From positions 248,001-312,000 of the forward strand of contig JBBPFI010000008.1 in NCBI GenBank assembly GCA_037974965.1: a DNA stretch of 64,000 bases, in the 5' to 3' direction. Numbering within the stretch: position 1 is the first letter of the stretch; every line of letters starts with the position of its first letter. The translations under genes were made by a program, and so were the position numbers. Shown one piece after another: positions 44,504 through 54,717 of the stretch. This DNA comes from Dacryopinax spathularia (taxonomy: Eukaryota; Basidiomycota; Dacrymycetes; Dacrymycetales; Dacrymycetaceae). Under the pieces are notes generated by a model. The model was not told the origin of the DNA. It saw nothing but the letters and a program-made list of their open reading frames with translations, and made no database searches.

Positions 44504-46669
44504 ATGGACTACGCCGCCGTCTCGAAGCTCTTCACGAACCCGAACGGTATCGACGCTGTCATCGCCAAGCCCACGGACGTCAATGGCGACCTCACATTCC
44601 AGGACGGCGTATACAGCGGCGCACTCCCATTCCGGGAGACCGCGATCGGCTGGCACGGCTATATCCCCTGGGCCGACAATCCAGAGTGGAAAGAACTCGC
44701 CAAGCAGATCCTAGACGTTGCGCACCATACGGGCGTCGAGTCGCCGTTCCATCCTGGTCAGGCGGCCTACGATGACCAGGCCCAGAAGTGTCAGAAGACG
44801 GGTGGGATTGTGGGGAAACGGTTTTCCGAGTATTTTATGCGGTTGGGAGCGACGATGTACGATTGGCCTGCGGAGAGTTGGGAGTTGGTCAAGAAGGAGA
44901 AGTCAAAGGTCCGCATTCACCCGAGATCCTGCGTTCTTTGGTTTGCGGCTGACTGCATGCAGAATATGCTCCACGTCTTGTCCTTCCCGTACAATGGCGA
45001 AGCAACGAAGGAGGACATAGTGAAAGATATCATCACCTCGGTACGCTTTCGGCCAGCCGCTTGCGCCATGTACTGATCAACATAGATTCCACTGCATTTT
45101 GTCCGTAACCACGGCAATATTCCGGTCATTGATGCCGCGGCCTGGTCACTCGAGGTATGCGGCATGTCCCGCATTAGGGCAAACAAGTCTTACGACCCTA
45201 TGTTTGCAGCTCTCTGGCCTGGTCAAAGAGTCGAAAAGCATTACATTCGATCAGCTGAAAGCATTCCCGTAAGTGATTCTCTTGCGTGTGCAAGCGCTCG
45301 GCTGAATTTAATTGCAGGCGGAGGACCGTGACGACGACCATCGTTTGCTCCGGAACACGAAGGAAAGAGCAGCAGACTGAAGCTCTAGGGGAGTTCGACG
45401 AGCTCATCAATGGTCAGCATTGGCCCCTTAATTCGTCAGAACCTGTCTAACTTCTTCTCAGCGCCATGGACCGAGCAAGCACTCGGAACAGCAAAATGGA
45501 CCGGGGTTCCTCTGCAGACGTTGATCGACTACTGTGGTGGACTGAAGGACGAAGCGACCGATATCGAGATGTACGGAGCAGACACATACTTCAAGCGTCA
45601 TAAACCGGACAACTACATCGTCTCAATTCCCATCCGGAAATTGAAGGATACGATCATTGCCTTCGAGATGAATGGGCAGCCACTTCCCGCCATTGTACGC
45701 TCGCGCTTCGTATACCAACACGGGTCTAACGTGTGTCGCAGCATGGATACCCCGTTCGGGCTGTAGTACCCGGGTACATCGGTGCAAGAAGCGTGAAATG
45801 GCTTTATCGCATCAAAGCCCTGCCGCACCCATCTCTTGCGCCGGTACAGTCAGAAGAATATCTGTACTTCACGCACCAGGTTAGGAAGCCTTGGAAGTTG
45901 TGCTCAAGACATTGGATCTGACGAGCTGGACAGACTGGAAAACATAACTACAAATGGTCAAATGGGTTCCAGATCGGTGGTATGCCCATCTCGAGTGCGA
46001 TCATGTCCCCCAAGAACGGCGAAGTCGTATATCACTCGGGCAAAGTTGATCCTCCTCTCTTCCACATCTCCCAGTCGTTCTCATATTTGCATCTTGCACA
46101 GATCAAAGTCTCCGGCTGGGCCTACACCGGCGGCTCCGAAAATTGGGTCGAGCGCGTCGAAGTCTCCCCGAACGGCGGTGCAGACTGGTACGTGGTCCCC
46201 GGCGCTAACATCACGCCGAAGTACTGGTGGGCGTGGAGGTTGTGGAGCGTTGAGGTCCCCACGCCTGCGCAGGGGTATCTGGATTTCACGTGCAGGGCTT
46301 GGGATGCGAATATGAATACGCAGCCGACGCTTGTGTATGTCCTGCCCTGCTTATTTGGGTTGTCTAGGAGACTAATGGGTGAGATGACAGGCGGGATGGG
46401 TGGAACTGGGACACGCACGTGACGAATTCTTGCCACCATATCCAGTCCGTCGCTCCCATTTCTCCTGCATGGTTAGCCATTGACTTGTCCTTAGGATCTA
46501 CTCCGTCGACATCACCGACCCACCAGTTGCCGAACGTCTCGCTCTCCTGCACAAGCACAATCAGCCATTCGAGCCTGTTCACAAACCGCTCGAGGTCCCT
46601 CCTGAGGATGAAGCTGCCTATTTGGAGGGAATCAAGAATGGCACCTACCGGCGCGATCCGACGGAGTAG
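44504..46669 (+). CDS. Sulfite oxidase (molybdopterin enzyme), 549 aa
   Basis: Eleven exons: 44504-44908, 44963-45040, 45086-45154, 45210-45268, 45318-45412, 45462-45694, 45742-45879, 45934-46044, 46102-46334, 46391-46444 and 46495-46669. The enzyme oxidises sulfite to sulfate. The molybdenum-binding Cys is Cys214 in VCSGTRRKE; HFVRNHGNIP precedes it and GYPVRAVVPGYIGARSVKW follows, all hallmarks of the sulfite oxidase fold. The C-terminal dimerisation domain has GWAYTGGSENWVERVEVS and WDWDTHVTNSC-type sequence (WNWDTHV after splicing). There is no cytochrome b5 domain, so electrons go to an external acceptor. An N-terminal extension of 130 residues (PFHPGQAAYDDQ, RFSEYFMRLGATMYDWP) is present. 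The usual Asn of CAGNRR is Thr here. The intron at 46045-46101 (57 nt) is in frame and could be retained. The first donor (GTCCGC) is weak. Confidence 0.87.
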
Positions 46670-46812
46670 ATTCTGAAGTAACAAAGGTCCGGCCCCCAAA
46701 AACATGCCACCGATCAAAGAGGAAGGCAAAAAGGTCGCCCCGAATACGGAGTTGTGGGTATACAGACATGTATTACAATCACCAAACAATCATTACATCA
46801 ACAACCACGAAT

Positions 46813-48395
46813 CTAAACAGCAGACGTGCTCCCATTCCTAATGAGCTGCTCCCCACTCTCCCCACTCGCAGCCTCACTCGTACTCCTCAAACTCCCCGCA
46901 CTCCCATCCAGCCTCCTCATCTCAAGCTCCATCTCCTCGATCGTGCCCATCAAAGCCCGTTGCTCCCATTTGCCATAGACGAACCCTACGTAGAGCAGTG
47001 TTGTGCCACCCCATGTGGCGGCGGCGGCGAGGATGACTAGGAGTGGGTTTACTCGACGGTTGGGCTGGAAGGCGGAGCCGATTATGAGCGCGAGGAGGGC
47101 GAGGACGCAGCCGTTGAACCCCGTCATATATAACCTGGCCGTCGCGCGTGATTGGCGATAGAACGTCGACAGCGCCTGCAGAGTCTGCGAGAGCGTTCTG
47201 GTGGTGAGTGTCGGTGTTGCCGCGGTCGTCTTCGGCTGCTGCGCTGCATCCCCTTGCCCGGGCGGAGTAATGACAAAAGTCGCCTCCAAGCCAAAATGGT
47301 CCGAATACGAGAAATCGTACCCCGGCACCTTATCCGTAAACACGACCTCGCTCCCCGTACAGCTCAACCCCCCACTCTCACTCCGATAAAACACATAATC
47401 CAGCCTTTTCCCCTGCCATCTCCGCGCACTCGCATCCAGTTTCTTATGTGCCGAGTACGTGTTTAGGGGCGAGTCGGCCGTTATGCCCAAGTCGCGGATG
47501 GCGAGCTCGGCCGATTGGAGCGAGTAGGGCGTTTGGTGTAGGTTTTGGGCGGAGGCTTGTGGGTGGGTCTGGGCGAATGCGTCTGTTAGGCCGGCGTGCG
47601 AGGAGAGGAGGGCGATGGATAGGGCGGTGGGGATGCTGTTGAGGTCTCCTGTCTATGTGGCTTATCAGTCTCAGTCTGAGAAAGAGGAGGCGAGGGGACG
47701 TACGAGGATGACGTGCCTCCCTCGTGCTGCACTTGCCCGTAACAGGTTGGCAAGAACCCAACTCTGCACTAACCGATGCGCCCTCTTCTCCTCCGGCCCG
47801 TCCTCCCCACCACTAGCGTACATCTACAAGCATCATGAGTACACTCCGTCTTCCAATCACGTTGCCCCAGAGCACGTACATGAGTAGTGAACACCTCGAC
47901 CTCCCCCAGCACCGGATGGGCAAGCACAACGCTCCCCACTGCCTTCCCCACGAACCAGTCTCCCGCTGCTACTGCAAGTGGCGACCCGTTGAGCGGATAA
48001 CTCCTCGTAGAGGACTCGACGATCGGGAACCTCGAGAAGATGGCCAGTCCCGCCCCTAGCGCTCCCCTGCCCAACACATCCACTCAGCACTCACTTCCCA
48101 ACAGTCGCAGGCGAGACAGGGACGCACCCGAAGAACATCTTCCCATACGGCAACACCTTCGCCAGCCTCGTCCGGAAATAATCAAAGTGCGCATGCTGCC
48201 ACAGTTCCTGAAATGCGACAACATCGTATTTCCCCGTCTGGAGAACATCGGCGATTCCGTGTATTCGAGGTTCTGTATCGGAGGAGAGCCATTTCAGGCC
48301 CCTTAAACATTTTTTGAGCCAAGTGACGATGATGAGGAGCTGGGGAGTGCGTACCAGCAGTTGAGGGTCAGCACTTTGAGCTCGTTGTTTGCCAT
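46813..48395 (-). CDS. ISC1: Inositol phosphosphingolipid phospholipase C (neutral sphingomyelinase type), 453 aa
   Basis: Exons are 48395-48355, 48301-48128, 48066-47880, 47823-47704 and 47652-46813; introns are 53, 61, 56 and 51 nt, all with donors of the GTNCGY kind. Isc1 cleaves inositol phosphosphingolipids to ceramide in fungi. The endonuclease/exonuclease/phosphatase fold is shown by LTLNCWGLKW, FQELW (metal-binding Glu), GAGLAIFSRFPI, FTTHM, TGDLNSIP (metal/catalytic Asp and Asn), RLDYVFYR and YSDHFGLEATF (catalytic Asp-His). After the catalytic domain come two transmembrane helices (about NGCVLALLALIIGSAF and LLVILAAAATWGGTTLLYV), as in yeast Isc1, which is 477 aa. The tail is charged and Ser-rich. 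The gene converges on sulfite oxidase with 143 bases between the stop codons. Start ATG at 48393-48395 gives MANNELKVLTLNCW, the usual beginning. Confidence 0.92.
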
Positions 48396-48722
48396 CTACT
48401 CTAGCAGGTACGATTGGTCGGTGAGGAGGAAGGCTGTCCCGTTCCCCTAGCGAGGCGTAAGGGACGTCACATAAGCGCCCATCGATCATCGATCGCACCG
48501 CAGAGCGCCCATACCAAAATAACCCCCAACTGCCCATCCGGTACCACGTGCTGTGAACTTCCTGTTTACTATCCGATGCTAAAGTACTGTTACCTAATGT
48601 ACACCTCTAATGCTAATGCTAGTGCTGAGTTGCGTAAAGTTCATAAAATACATGAAAGTGTCGTGATCGTACACTCCTCGCTCTCCCGGCCACAAACAGA
48701 GTACTTACACCGAGATCGCAGG
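48396..48722. other. Promoter region of ISC1
   Basis: About 330 bases between two minus-strand genes. No motif I would name. Confidence 0.35.
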
Positions 48723-50866
48723 CTAAGCTCGTAGACCACCCAACTTCCATCTCCTCGACCCCTTTCCCTCGCTCACCGTACCACTCTCCGCAGGCATCAC
48801 AGGAGCAGCAGCGACAGTATCAGCAACAGCACCAGCAGGCAGAGGAGGCAGCGGCACAGCAGGCGGCGGCGGCGGTGGCGCCGGAACAGCAGGGAAAACA
48901 AAACTCTCCCTCTCGATAACCCTCATCTTCTCGTGTCTCCCCATCCTCTCCACTCCCGCCCTCATATCCTTCGCGTTCTTCTCGCTCTTCTCAAGTAAAG
49001 GCTTGTGCAGCTTCTCCGGCGTCCGGCAGAGGGAGAGTTTGTGCAGGCTTGTGGTGGATGGGAGGCCGGCGAGCGAGGTTGGGGAGGAGGGGAGGCCTCC
49101 GGCTTTGGTCGGAGATCCGGAAGAAGAGGTGTGCGAGCCGAAGAGGCCCGAGAGACGATGAGCGAACGTACTGCTCCTCCGCAACTTTCGTCCTCCTCTC
49201 AAGCTTCCCGTTCCCCTCCCGAGCTCCTGGGCTGGGGGCGGACGCCGTTTCTCCGCACTACGCGCCTGCGTCCTGGAGAGTGGCGAGCCTCTCAGCTCGG
49301 GAGAAGGTGGCCTAGAGTCCACCGCGGAGTGGGGAGTCCGGACCCGACCCACGGGGCTAGGCGTATATGGCGGCGGGGCGGAGCCGGTGCTGGAAGCGCT
49401 ACTGCTCCCACTCGCCGTCTGCTTATGCCCTCTCCCTTTCCTTGCGCTTATGCTTTGGGCGGCGGCGTCGGGGGTGTGCGTGAGCTCTGGACGTCGGGAG
49501 GAAGGCTGGATGGAGGTATCGAGCGATTGTCTTCCTCGTTTAGGCTTTGTCGGTTCTGCGCCCGCAGGTGCGGGCACAGGAACGGAAAGAGCGACGGGGA
49601 TCGTACTGCTCCTCTTCAACCAAAACAACCCTTTCTTCAGCCCACTCTCCGAACCCGATACCGGAACAGAGCTCCTCCCACTCCCAACTCGCGAAGCCAC
49701 AGGCACCGGCAGAGCAGGCAGGGCAAGCGAAGGCGTCCCGAAGACGGACCGACGGCGCGCAGGCGAACTGCGTGGTGTTGGGTCTGGGTCTTCCCATGTT
49801 TCTCCTTCTCCTTCTGCGTCTGCTTGGTCGGGGGGGAGCGAAGCGCCGGTGAGCAACGCCAGCCTCAGCCCGGAACCCCTGCTCGGCAAACCAGTAGAGG
49901 GCCTGGGAGTCCTCTGATCGTCCTCATCCTCCTCATCTTCCTCCCTATCATCCTCCTCCCGCTCGGAAGGAGCCAGCCACCCCCTCTCCCTCCTGCTCGC
50001 TCGGCAGTTCCAGTGTCCCGCCTCTGCGCCTTCCTCTGCATCGGGTTCCACCTCGACCTCGGCCTCGTACGGGGACGCAGCAGAAAGACTATCACACGAA
50101 CTACTCAAGAAACTCGACAAGCTCGTCCTCTTCCCCCTTCCCCTTCTCCCCAAGCCACCCTCGCCATCGGCCCGTTCTTGTTCCCGCTGACCGCGCTCAC
50201 GCTCACGCTCACGCTCACGGGAAGAAGCGCCAGCGGCCCGAGCGGCAAGACGCTTGATATAGGGTTTGTCGAGTGCCGAGCGCATCTGTTTTGGGCTTGG
50301 GAACGGAAGAGCGGGGAGAGCGGGGGAGGTCATGAACCTTTTCGCTGCTTTTCCCGCTGGGCGGGGTGTGTGGGTGGGTAGGAAGGGACATGGGCGTGTG
50401 GAGGATAGGACGGGGCGGGGGGAGAGCTCGGGGGATGAGGTGGCTCTGTGTGCTTGGGGACGGGGGAGGGGGCGGGGCGTTTCTGGCTGTTTGGATGTTG
50501 AGGATGTTGATGTTGCTGCTGCTGCTGCTGCTGCTGCTGGTTGGCGGGGTGCGGAGGGAGTAGAGGGGAGGACGGTCGATGCTGATAATGTGCTTGCGGG
50601 GAGGGCGAGAGAGGGGCGTTTGTGTTCCTCCGTTAGGGGGGGAGTGTGAGGCCGTGAGATGGTGCATAGGAAGAAGAGGCTCTACATCCTTATGTCAGCT
50701 CGGCGCCCTAGGAGGAGGAAAGAAGGAAAGAAGGAAGGGAACGTACGAGCAAGAACCCGGAGAGGGAGATGACGAGCGTCGCGAAGTATACCGCTAGTGG
50801 GCGCTTTGCTCCGCTCACTGGGGCTGCAAGCGCACTGGGAGTAGGAAGGATGAGGGGGTTGTCCAT
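48723..50866 (-). CDS. Low-complexity protein with N-terminal membrane anchor, about 677 aa
   Basis: Proposed exons are 50866-50747, 50688-50338 and 50285-48723 (introns 58 and 52 nt, GTACGT...ATAAG and GTTCAT...AACAG, phase 0). Exon 1 gives MDNPLILPTPSALAA and then one hydrophobic helix (PLAVYFATLVISLSGFLL), probably a signal anchor. Exon 2 is Pro/Ser-rich with eight Ser from an AGC repeat. Exon 3, a 520-residue frame, has a basic patch (KPYIKRLAARAAG), acidic runs, many SP/TP sites, RKLRRSSTFAHRLSGLFGSH and a poly-Pro segment before WKLGGLRA. No catalytic domain is visible; the C-terminal half resembles a phosphoprotein scaffold. The join of exon 2 to 3 has a weak donor, so exon 3 might instead be a separate 536-aa gene starting at 50333. 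A plus-strand frame over the same bases (49005-50381) is judged a shadow. Confidence 0.5.
50515..50538. repeat. (GCT)8 trinucleotide repeat
   Basis: Eight GCT units on the plus strand, which read as AGC (Ser) in the minus-strand gene. Such tracts are prone to length change. Confidence 0.85.
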
Positions 50867-52504
50867 CTCGCTGTTGTAGACTGATAGCGCTGATGATGAT
50901 GATGATGAAAAAGAAGAAGAGATGAAGCTGATGCTGCGCAGCGGCCGAGGGCAGACAGCAGCAATGTCCATGTGTGGGGGGAACATGGCTTCAGGGCGGG
51001 GGCGGGGTGAGACTATATGCTCTCCCCCAGGCCGGGCATGGCACGGTGTTGGATGGTGGATGTTAGACTTTGGAATTGAGTTTGGTGTTGGGAGGTAGGT
51101 TTGTGGAATGGAGATGTTTGTCTGGGGAATGGAGGTCGCGGATCGGGGGTCGGATGTCGGAGAGGACGCGTCTACACCAGCGCGAACCAAACCTTGCACC
51201 CCGACAACCAGCAGAGAGTACCCAAGACAAGCGCGACCTTGCAGGTAGGGAGTCAAGCCGAGTCAACAAGAGGGGAGGAGACGAGACAAGTAGAAGTTGG
51301 GCAAGTCAGCAAGTCGAAGCGTGAGAACGTCTTCAGGGAGATAAGGTTGAAACGTCTCTCGAGTGATCAGCTCTGCCGAACCCGGAACTGTGGAAAGATG
51401 CGCAAGTGTTCTGAAGACTGCGACCTTGACAACAACTGCCGAAGTTGGCGCTGGGCGAATACCAAAGCTGCGGGAAGCTGCGAAAACGGGGATGGAACGC
51501 GCGCAGCCCGACCAGGCCGGGGTTATATCCCTCCCCCCTCCCCTCGCCGCTTCCCGTTTGCTTCAGCCTCGGAGAGGGAGGGAGAATCAGATTCGGATAG
51601 ACCGCAGACGCAGACGCAGACACAGACACAGATGTGAGAGGAGAGCGGCGTGATGTCTGAATGCTGACGCGTCGAAAACCGCTCATGCCTCGCCCAGGAG
51701 GAAGGAGAGAGGAGGGGACGATCACGAGCATTTGTCGCAGATTATCAACGGGGCGTCGTTTACCGGTCTCTCGGCGTGCAAACTCCCAGGGGAAGGGGTG
51801 CGGAGATCGGCCACCGAGCAACCCAGCGAGCCCAGCGAGCAGGGCGTAAGCCGAAACACGCTGGGCGCTGTACAGGTTGCTGCTCGTGCTAAGAGAGGCG
51901 ATCGTGTCTCGCCAAAACCGGTCGCCGCGCATATGCATCGGCCCACCCTCATATCACGCATCACCAAAAGGGGGCGCGTCCGAGTCGCGCAACAGTCCAA
52001 TCAGCGTAATCCGCCCGCCGCCCTCACAACAACGCATGACCACGGCGACAACAATCAGCAACAATCGTCTCATGTAGGGACGAGGGGAGATGCTCGGTCA
52101 TGAACCTCTCTGCATGGTTGGAATGTAGTCGAAAATGTATCGACAGCGTGAGAGGTTTTGGGGAGGCATAGGGCTGCGTAAGGCGGTTCGTGTCAGCACT
52201 ACGAGCGGGCGGGATCGGGCGGAGACGCGGAAGGCCGGAGGAACGGGTCCGCCGGCTCCGAGCAGGAAGACGGGGATTAGGTAAGCGGAAGTGGGGAGGC
52301 GTGAGGGGCTTCTGTGGCTGGAAGGGGTGTGGCGTCATCGACCCTACGACGAGCCTTCCTGCAGAATGGAACGAACATGATCTTATCATCCCCTAAGCTT
52401 CTCTGATAACTATCGTAGTACTTTTGCTCTCCTCAATCTTGGCTTAACACCCCTGCATCTGCAGCTGAGGTGTAACAGTTAGTATTGACCCGACACGCAA
52501 AAGG
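50867..52504. other. 1.6-kb divergent promoter spacer
   Basis: Lies between a minus-strand gene and RIB7. Frames on both strands at 51070-51640 and 51333-51938 overlap and carry no domain. A hexanucleotide repeat is at 51603-51632. Confidence 0.35.
51603..51632. repeat. Hexanucleotide repeat, (CGCAGA)3(CACAGA)2
   Basis: Three CGCAGA units are followed by two CACAGA units in an intergenic region. A simple repeat. Confidence 0.7.
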
Positions 52505-53753
52505 ATGACATCTACGGAATTCGACACCGATGCCGTCCTGGCCCAAGCTCGGACATTCCTCGAACCCCTCCTCCCTGGGCCCCCTCCTTCCCACCCAAGC
52601 CTGAGCTCGACACCTCTCACCCCAACAACGCCGCTCACACCGACGATCAAGCCGCACGTGACGCTCACTTATGCCCAGTCGCTAGACGGGAAGATCGCGG
52701 GTGTGCATGGGAAGCCTCTGAGGCTTAGCGGGGGGGAGAGCATGTTGTTAACGCATCTGTATGTCCCTCTATTCTACGGGAGAGAAGAAGGGGTGCTGAT
52801 GCGGTTGTTGTTGTTGGCTGTGATTGTGGGTTTGGCTGTGGGGTGTAGGATGAGGGCGCGACATGATGCGATACTCGTTGGGGTCGGCACGGTCCTCGCA
52901 GACGACCCGCAGCTGAACGTCCGTCTTCTTCCCCCTCTCCCTCCCTCTTCCTCCTCCTCCTCCTCCTCGAGCTCAGGTCCTACGCCCACACCGGCCGATC
53001 CAACCCCCTCTTCTCAACCCCCACCCTCGCCGTCCGACGCGCCACTCTCCTCTACTGGCTGGGCCTGTCCAAGGCCAATAATCCTCGACCCCCAACTCCG
53101 GACACCTCCGTCCTGCCGGCTCCTAGCGAACTATACAGAGGGGAAAGGACTGCAGCCGTGGTTGATATGTGCGGCTCTGGAGCTGCCGGACCCGGCGCAT
53201 CCGGAGTTGAGGAGTCGGAAGGCTAGGCTTAGTGAGGTTGGGGCGGAGGTGTTTGAGGTTCCTTTGGTTGGTGGTGCGTGGCTTTCTCTTTCTCGCCTTT
53301 ACTCTCCCTTTCCTATCCCGCGCTTTCCTCCTCCTTTGGGACCTCTCGCCTTTGTCCATATGAAGGGGAGAGGGCTCATTGGCTGTTGGAGAAGAACAAA
53401 GCTGACAAAACAAGCGCGCAGAACATCATCTCTCCCTCCCCGACCTCCTCGCCCTGCTCCATTCCCGCGGCATCCGCAGCATAATGGTAGAAGGCGGCCA
53501 ACACATAATAACCTCCTTCCTCGCCTCCGGCCTCGTAGATCTCATGGTCATCACTGTCGCGCCTATGCTTGTCGGGCCAGGGGGAGTGGGGTTCGCGAGG
53601 GAGTGGTGGGGGCGTCAGCAGGCTGGTCAGCTAGTGGAGGGAGAGGGGGAGCAGGGGAGAAGCGGGAGAGGTGTGGAAGGGGGGTGGAAGGGGGTGGGGA
53701 CGAGGGTGTTTGGGAGGGATGCTGTTATGGCGCTTGTTCCTCAGGGGAGGTGA
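52505..53753 (+). CDS. RIB7: Riboflavin-pathway reductase RIB7, 336 aa
   Basis: Exons are 52505-52758, 52849-53273 and 53422-53753; introns are 90 and 148 nt. The enzyme reduces 2,5-diamino-6-ribosylamino-4(3H)-pyrimidinone 5'-phosphate with NADPH, the second step of fungal riboflavin synthesis. It has the RibD-C/dihydrofolate-reductase-like fold: PHVTLTYAQSLDGKIA, LRLSGGES, then RARHDAILVGVGTVLADDPQLNVR and RPIILDPQLRTPP, and in exon 3 RGIRSIMVEGGQHIITSFL and DLMVITVAPMLVG. The order and sequence fit RIB7. Between the third and fourth motifs is a Ser/Pro-rich insertion of about 40 residues. Intron 1 is a multiple of three and free of stops; retention would add 30 residues between THL and MRARHD, which family members do not have. 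The C-terminal 45 residues are Gly/Glu-rich and less typical. Confidence 0.92.
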
Positions 53754-54717
53754 TGCTTTTGTCGACTATGCTGGACTATGCTACACTGGACAGGACTATC
53801 TCGGACTAGCTTGATCTGTTGTCATTTTCGTCAGGACACACTGGGTTCCCGCTCCCTTTTGAGGACTAATAACAGTAATCTATTCTCTAGTTAGAGTGAA
53901 ATATGACCGACTAATATGTAACGCATTCGGCTGTAATATGCGTTTCTGCTGCTTACAACCGAGAAATGCACACGAACGTCTCCGCTTTGCAGCCAGCTGG
54001 TAATGTTAAGTTTCCGCGGCCATTTTGCGGAAGAGAGGAGATTACGGCAGTTGTGTCGTGCGAGCACGCCGTGCTAAGAACAAAAGAACAAGAGAAGAGA
54101 AGAGGAAGATGGGTGGCTTCGATTGGTTTGTTGGCAGGGGTGGGGTGCTCGGATGCCGAGGGCGTGAAACCTCTACGCCCTGTGTTTTGTTCAGAATCAA
54201 CGAGTAGAACAGGGCTTCAGAAGAGTACACATTGAGTCAGAAGATTGGACCGGCCGATGTTCTTACGACCGGCCAAAACGTCGCAACCTCCTATTTCCGC
54301 CCCTCCCTCGGAAGCGTAACCCCGCAACAAGATCATCATCAGGTCCGTGCGTCACAGCGGGATCAACAGTCCTCCAAAGTTAACCTTCCAAATACCTCCG
54401 TTTCACTTGGAGGCAACAGGGTCCATGCATGCGCAGGACAAGGTTAGGCCGGGGTGAGAGAACCGCCACTCCTCTTTGCCGCACGGACTGGCACGAGCAC
54501 GCCGTTCTGACCCGGACTGCTCACCCCTCCCCTCACCTCTTCCTACCGACGACTACTACTTCCATCCTACCTCATTCTCGTCATATCTTCCCACTTCTTC
54601 TTCGATCGCACGCGCACACCACCCAGGAAAGGGGGAAGCAAAGAGCCCGTACCTCCACGGGTCACCTCCTTTTCCCTTTCTTCGCTTGCCATCACGCTCG
54701 CTCCCCGTGAGTGAGGG
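53754..54717. other. SIN3 promoter region
   Basis: About 960 bases without a gene. Pyrimidine-rich sequence from 54510 to 54700 is probably the SIN3 leader. Confidence 0.4.

Noticed and set aside
49005-50381. A 458-codon plus-strand frame opposite the low-complexity gene
   Set aside because: It is Arg/Gly/Leu-rich with no domain, whereas the minus strand has the longer frame and good introns. GC-rich coding DNA often leaves such antisense frames open.
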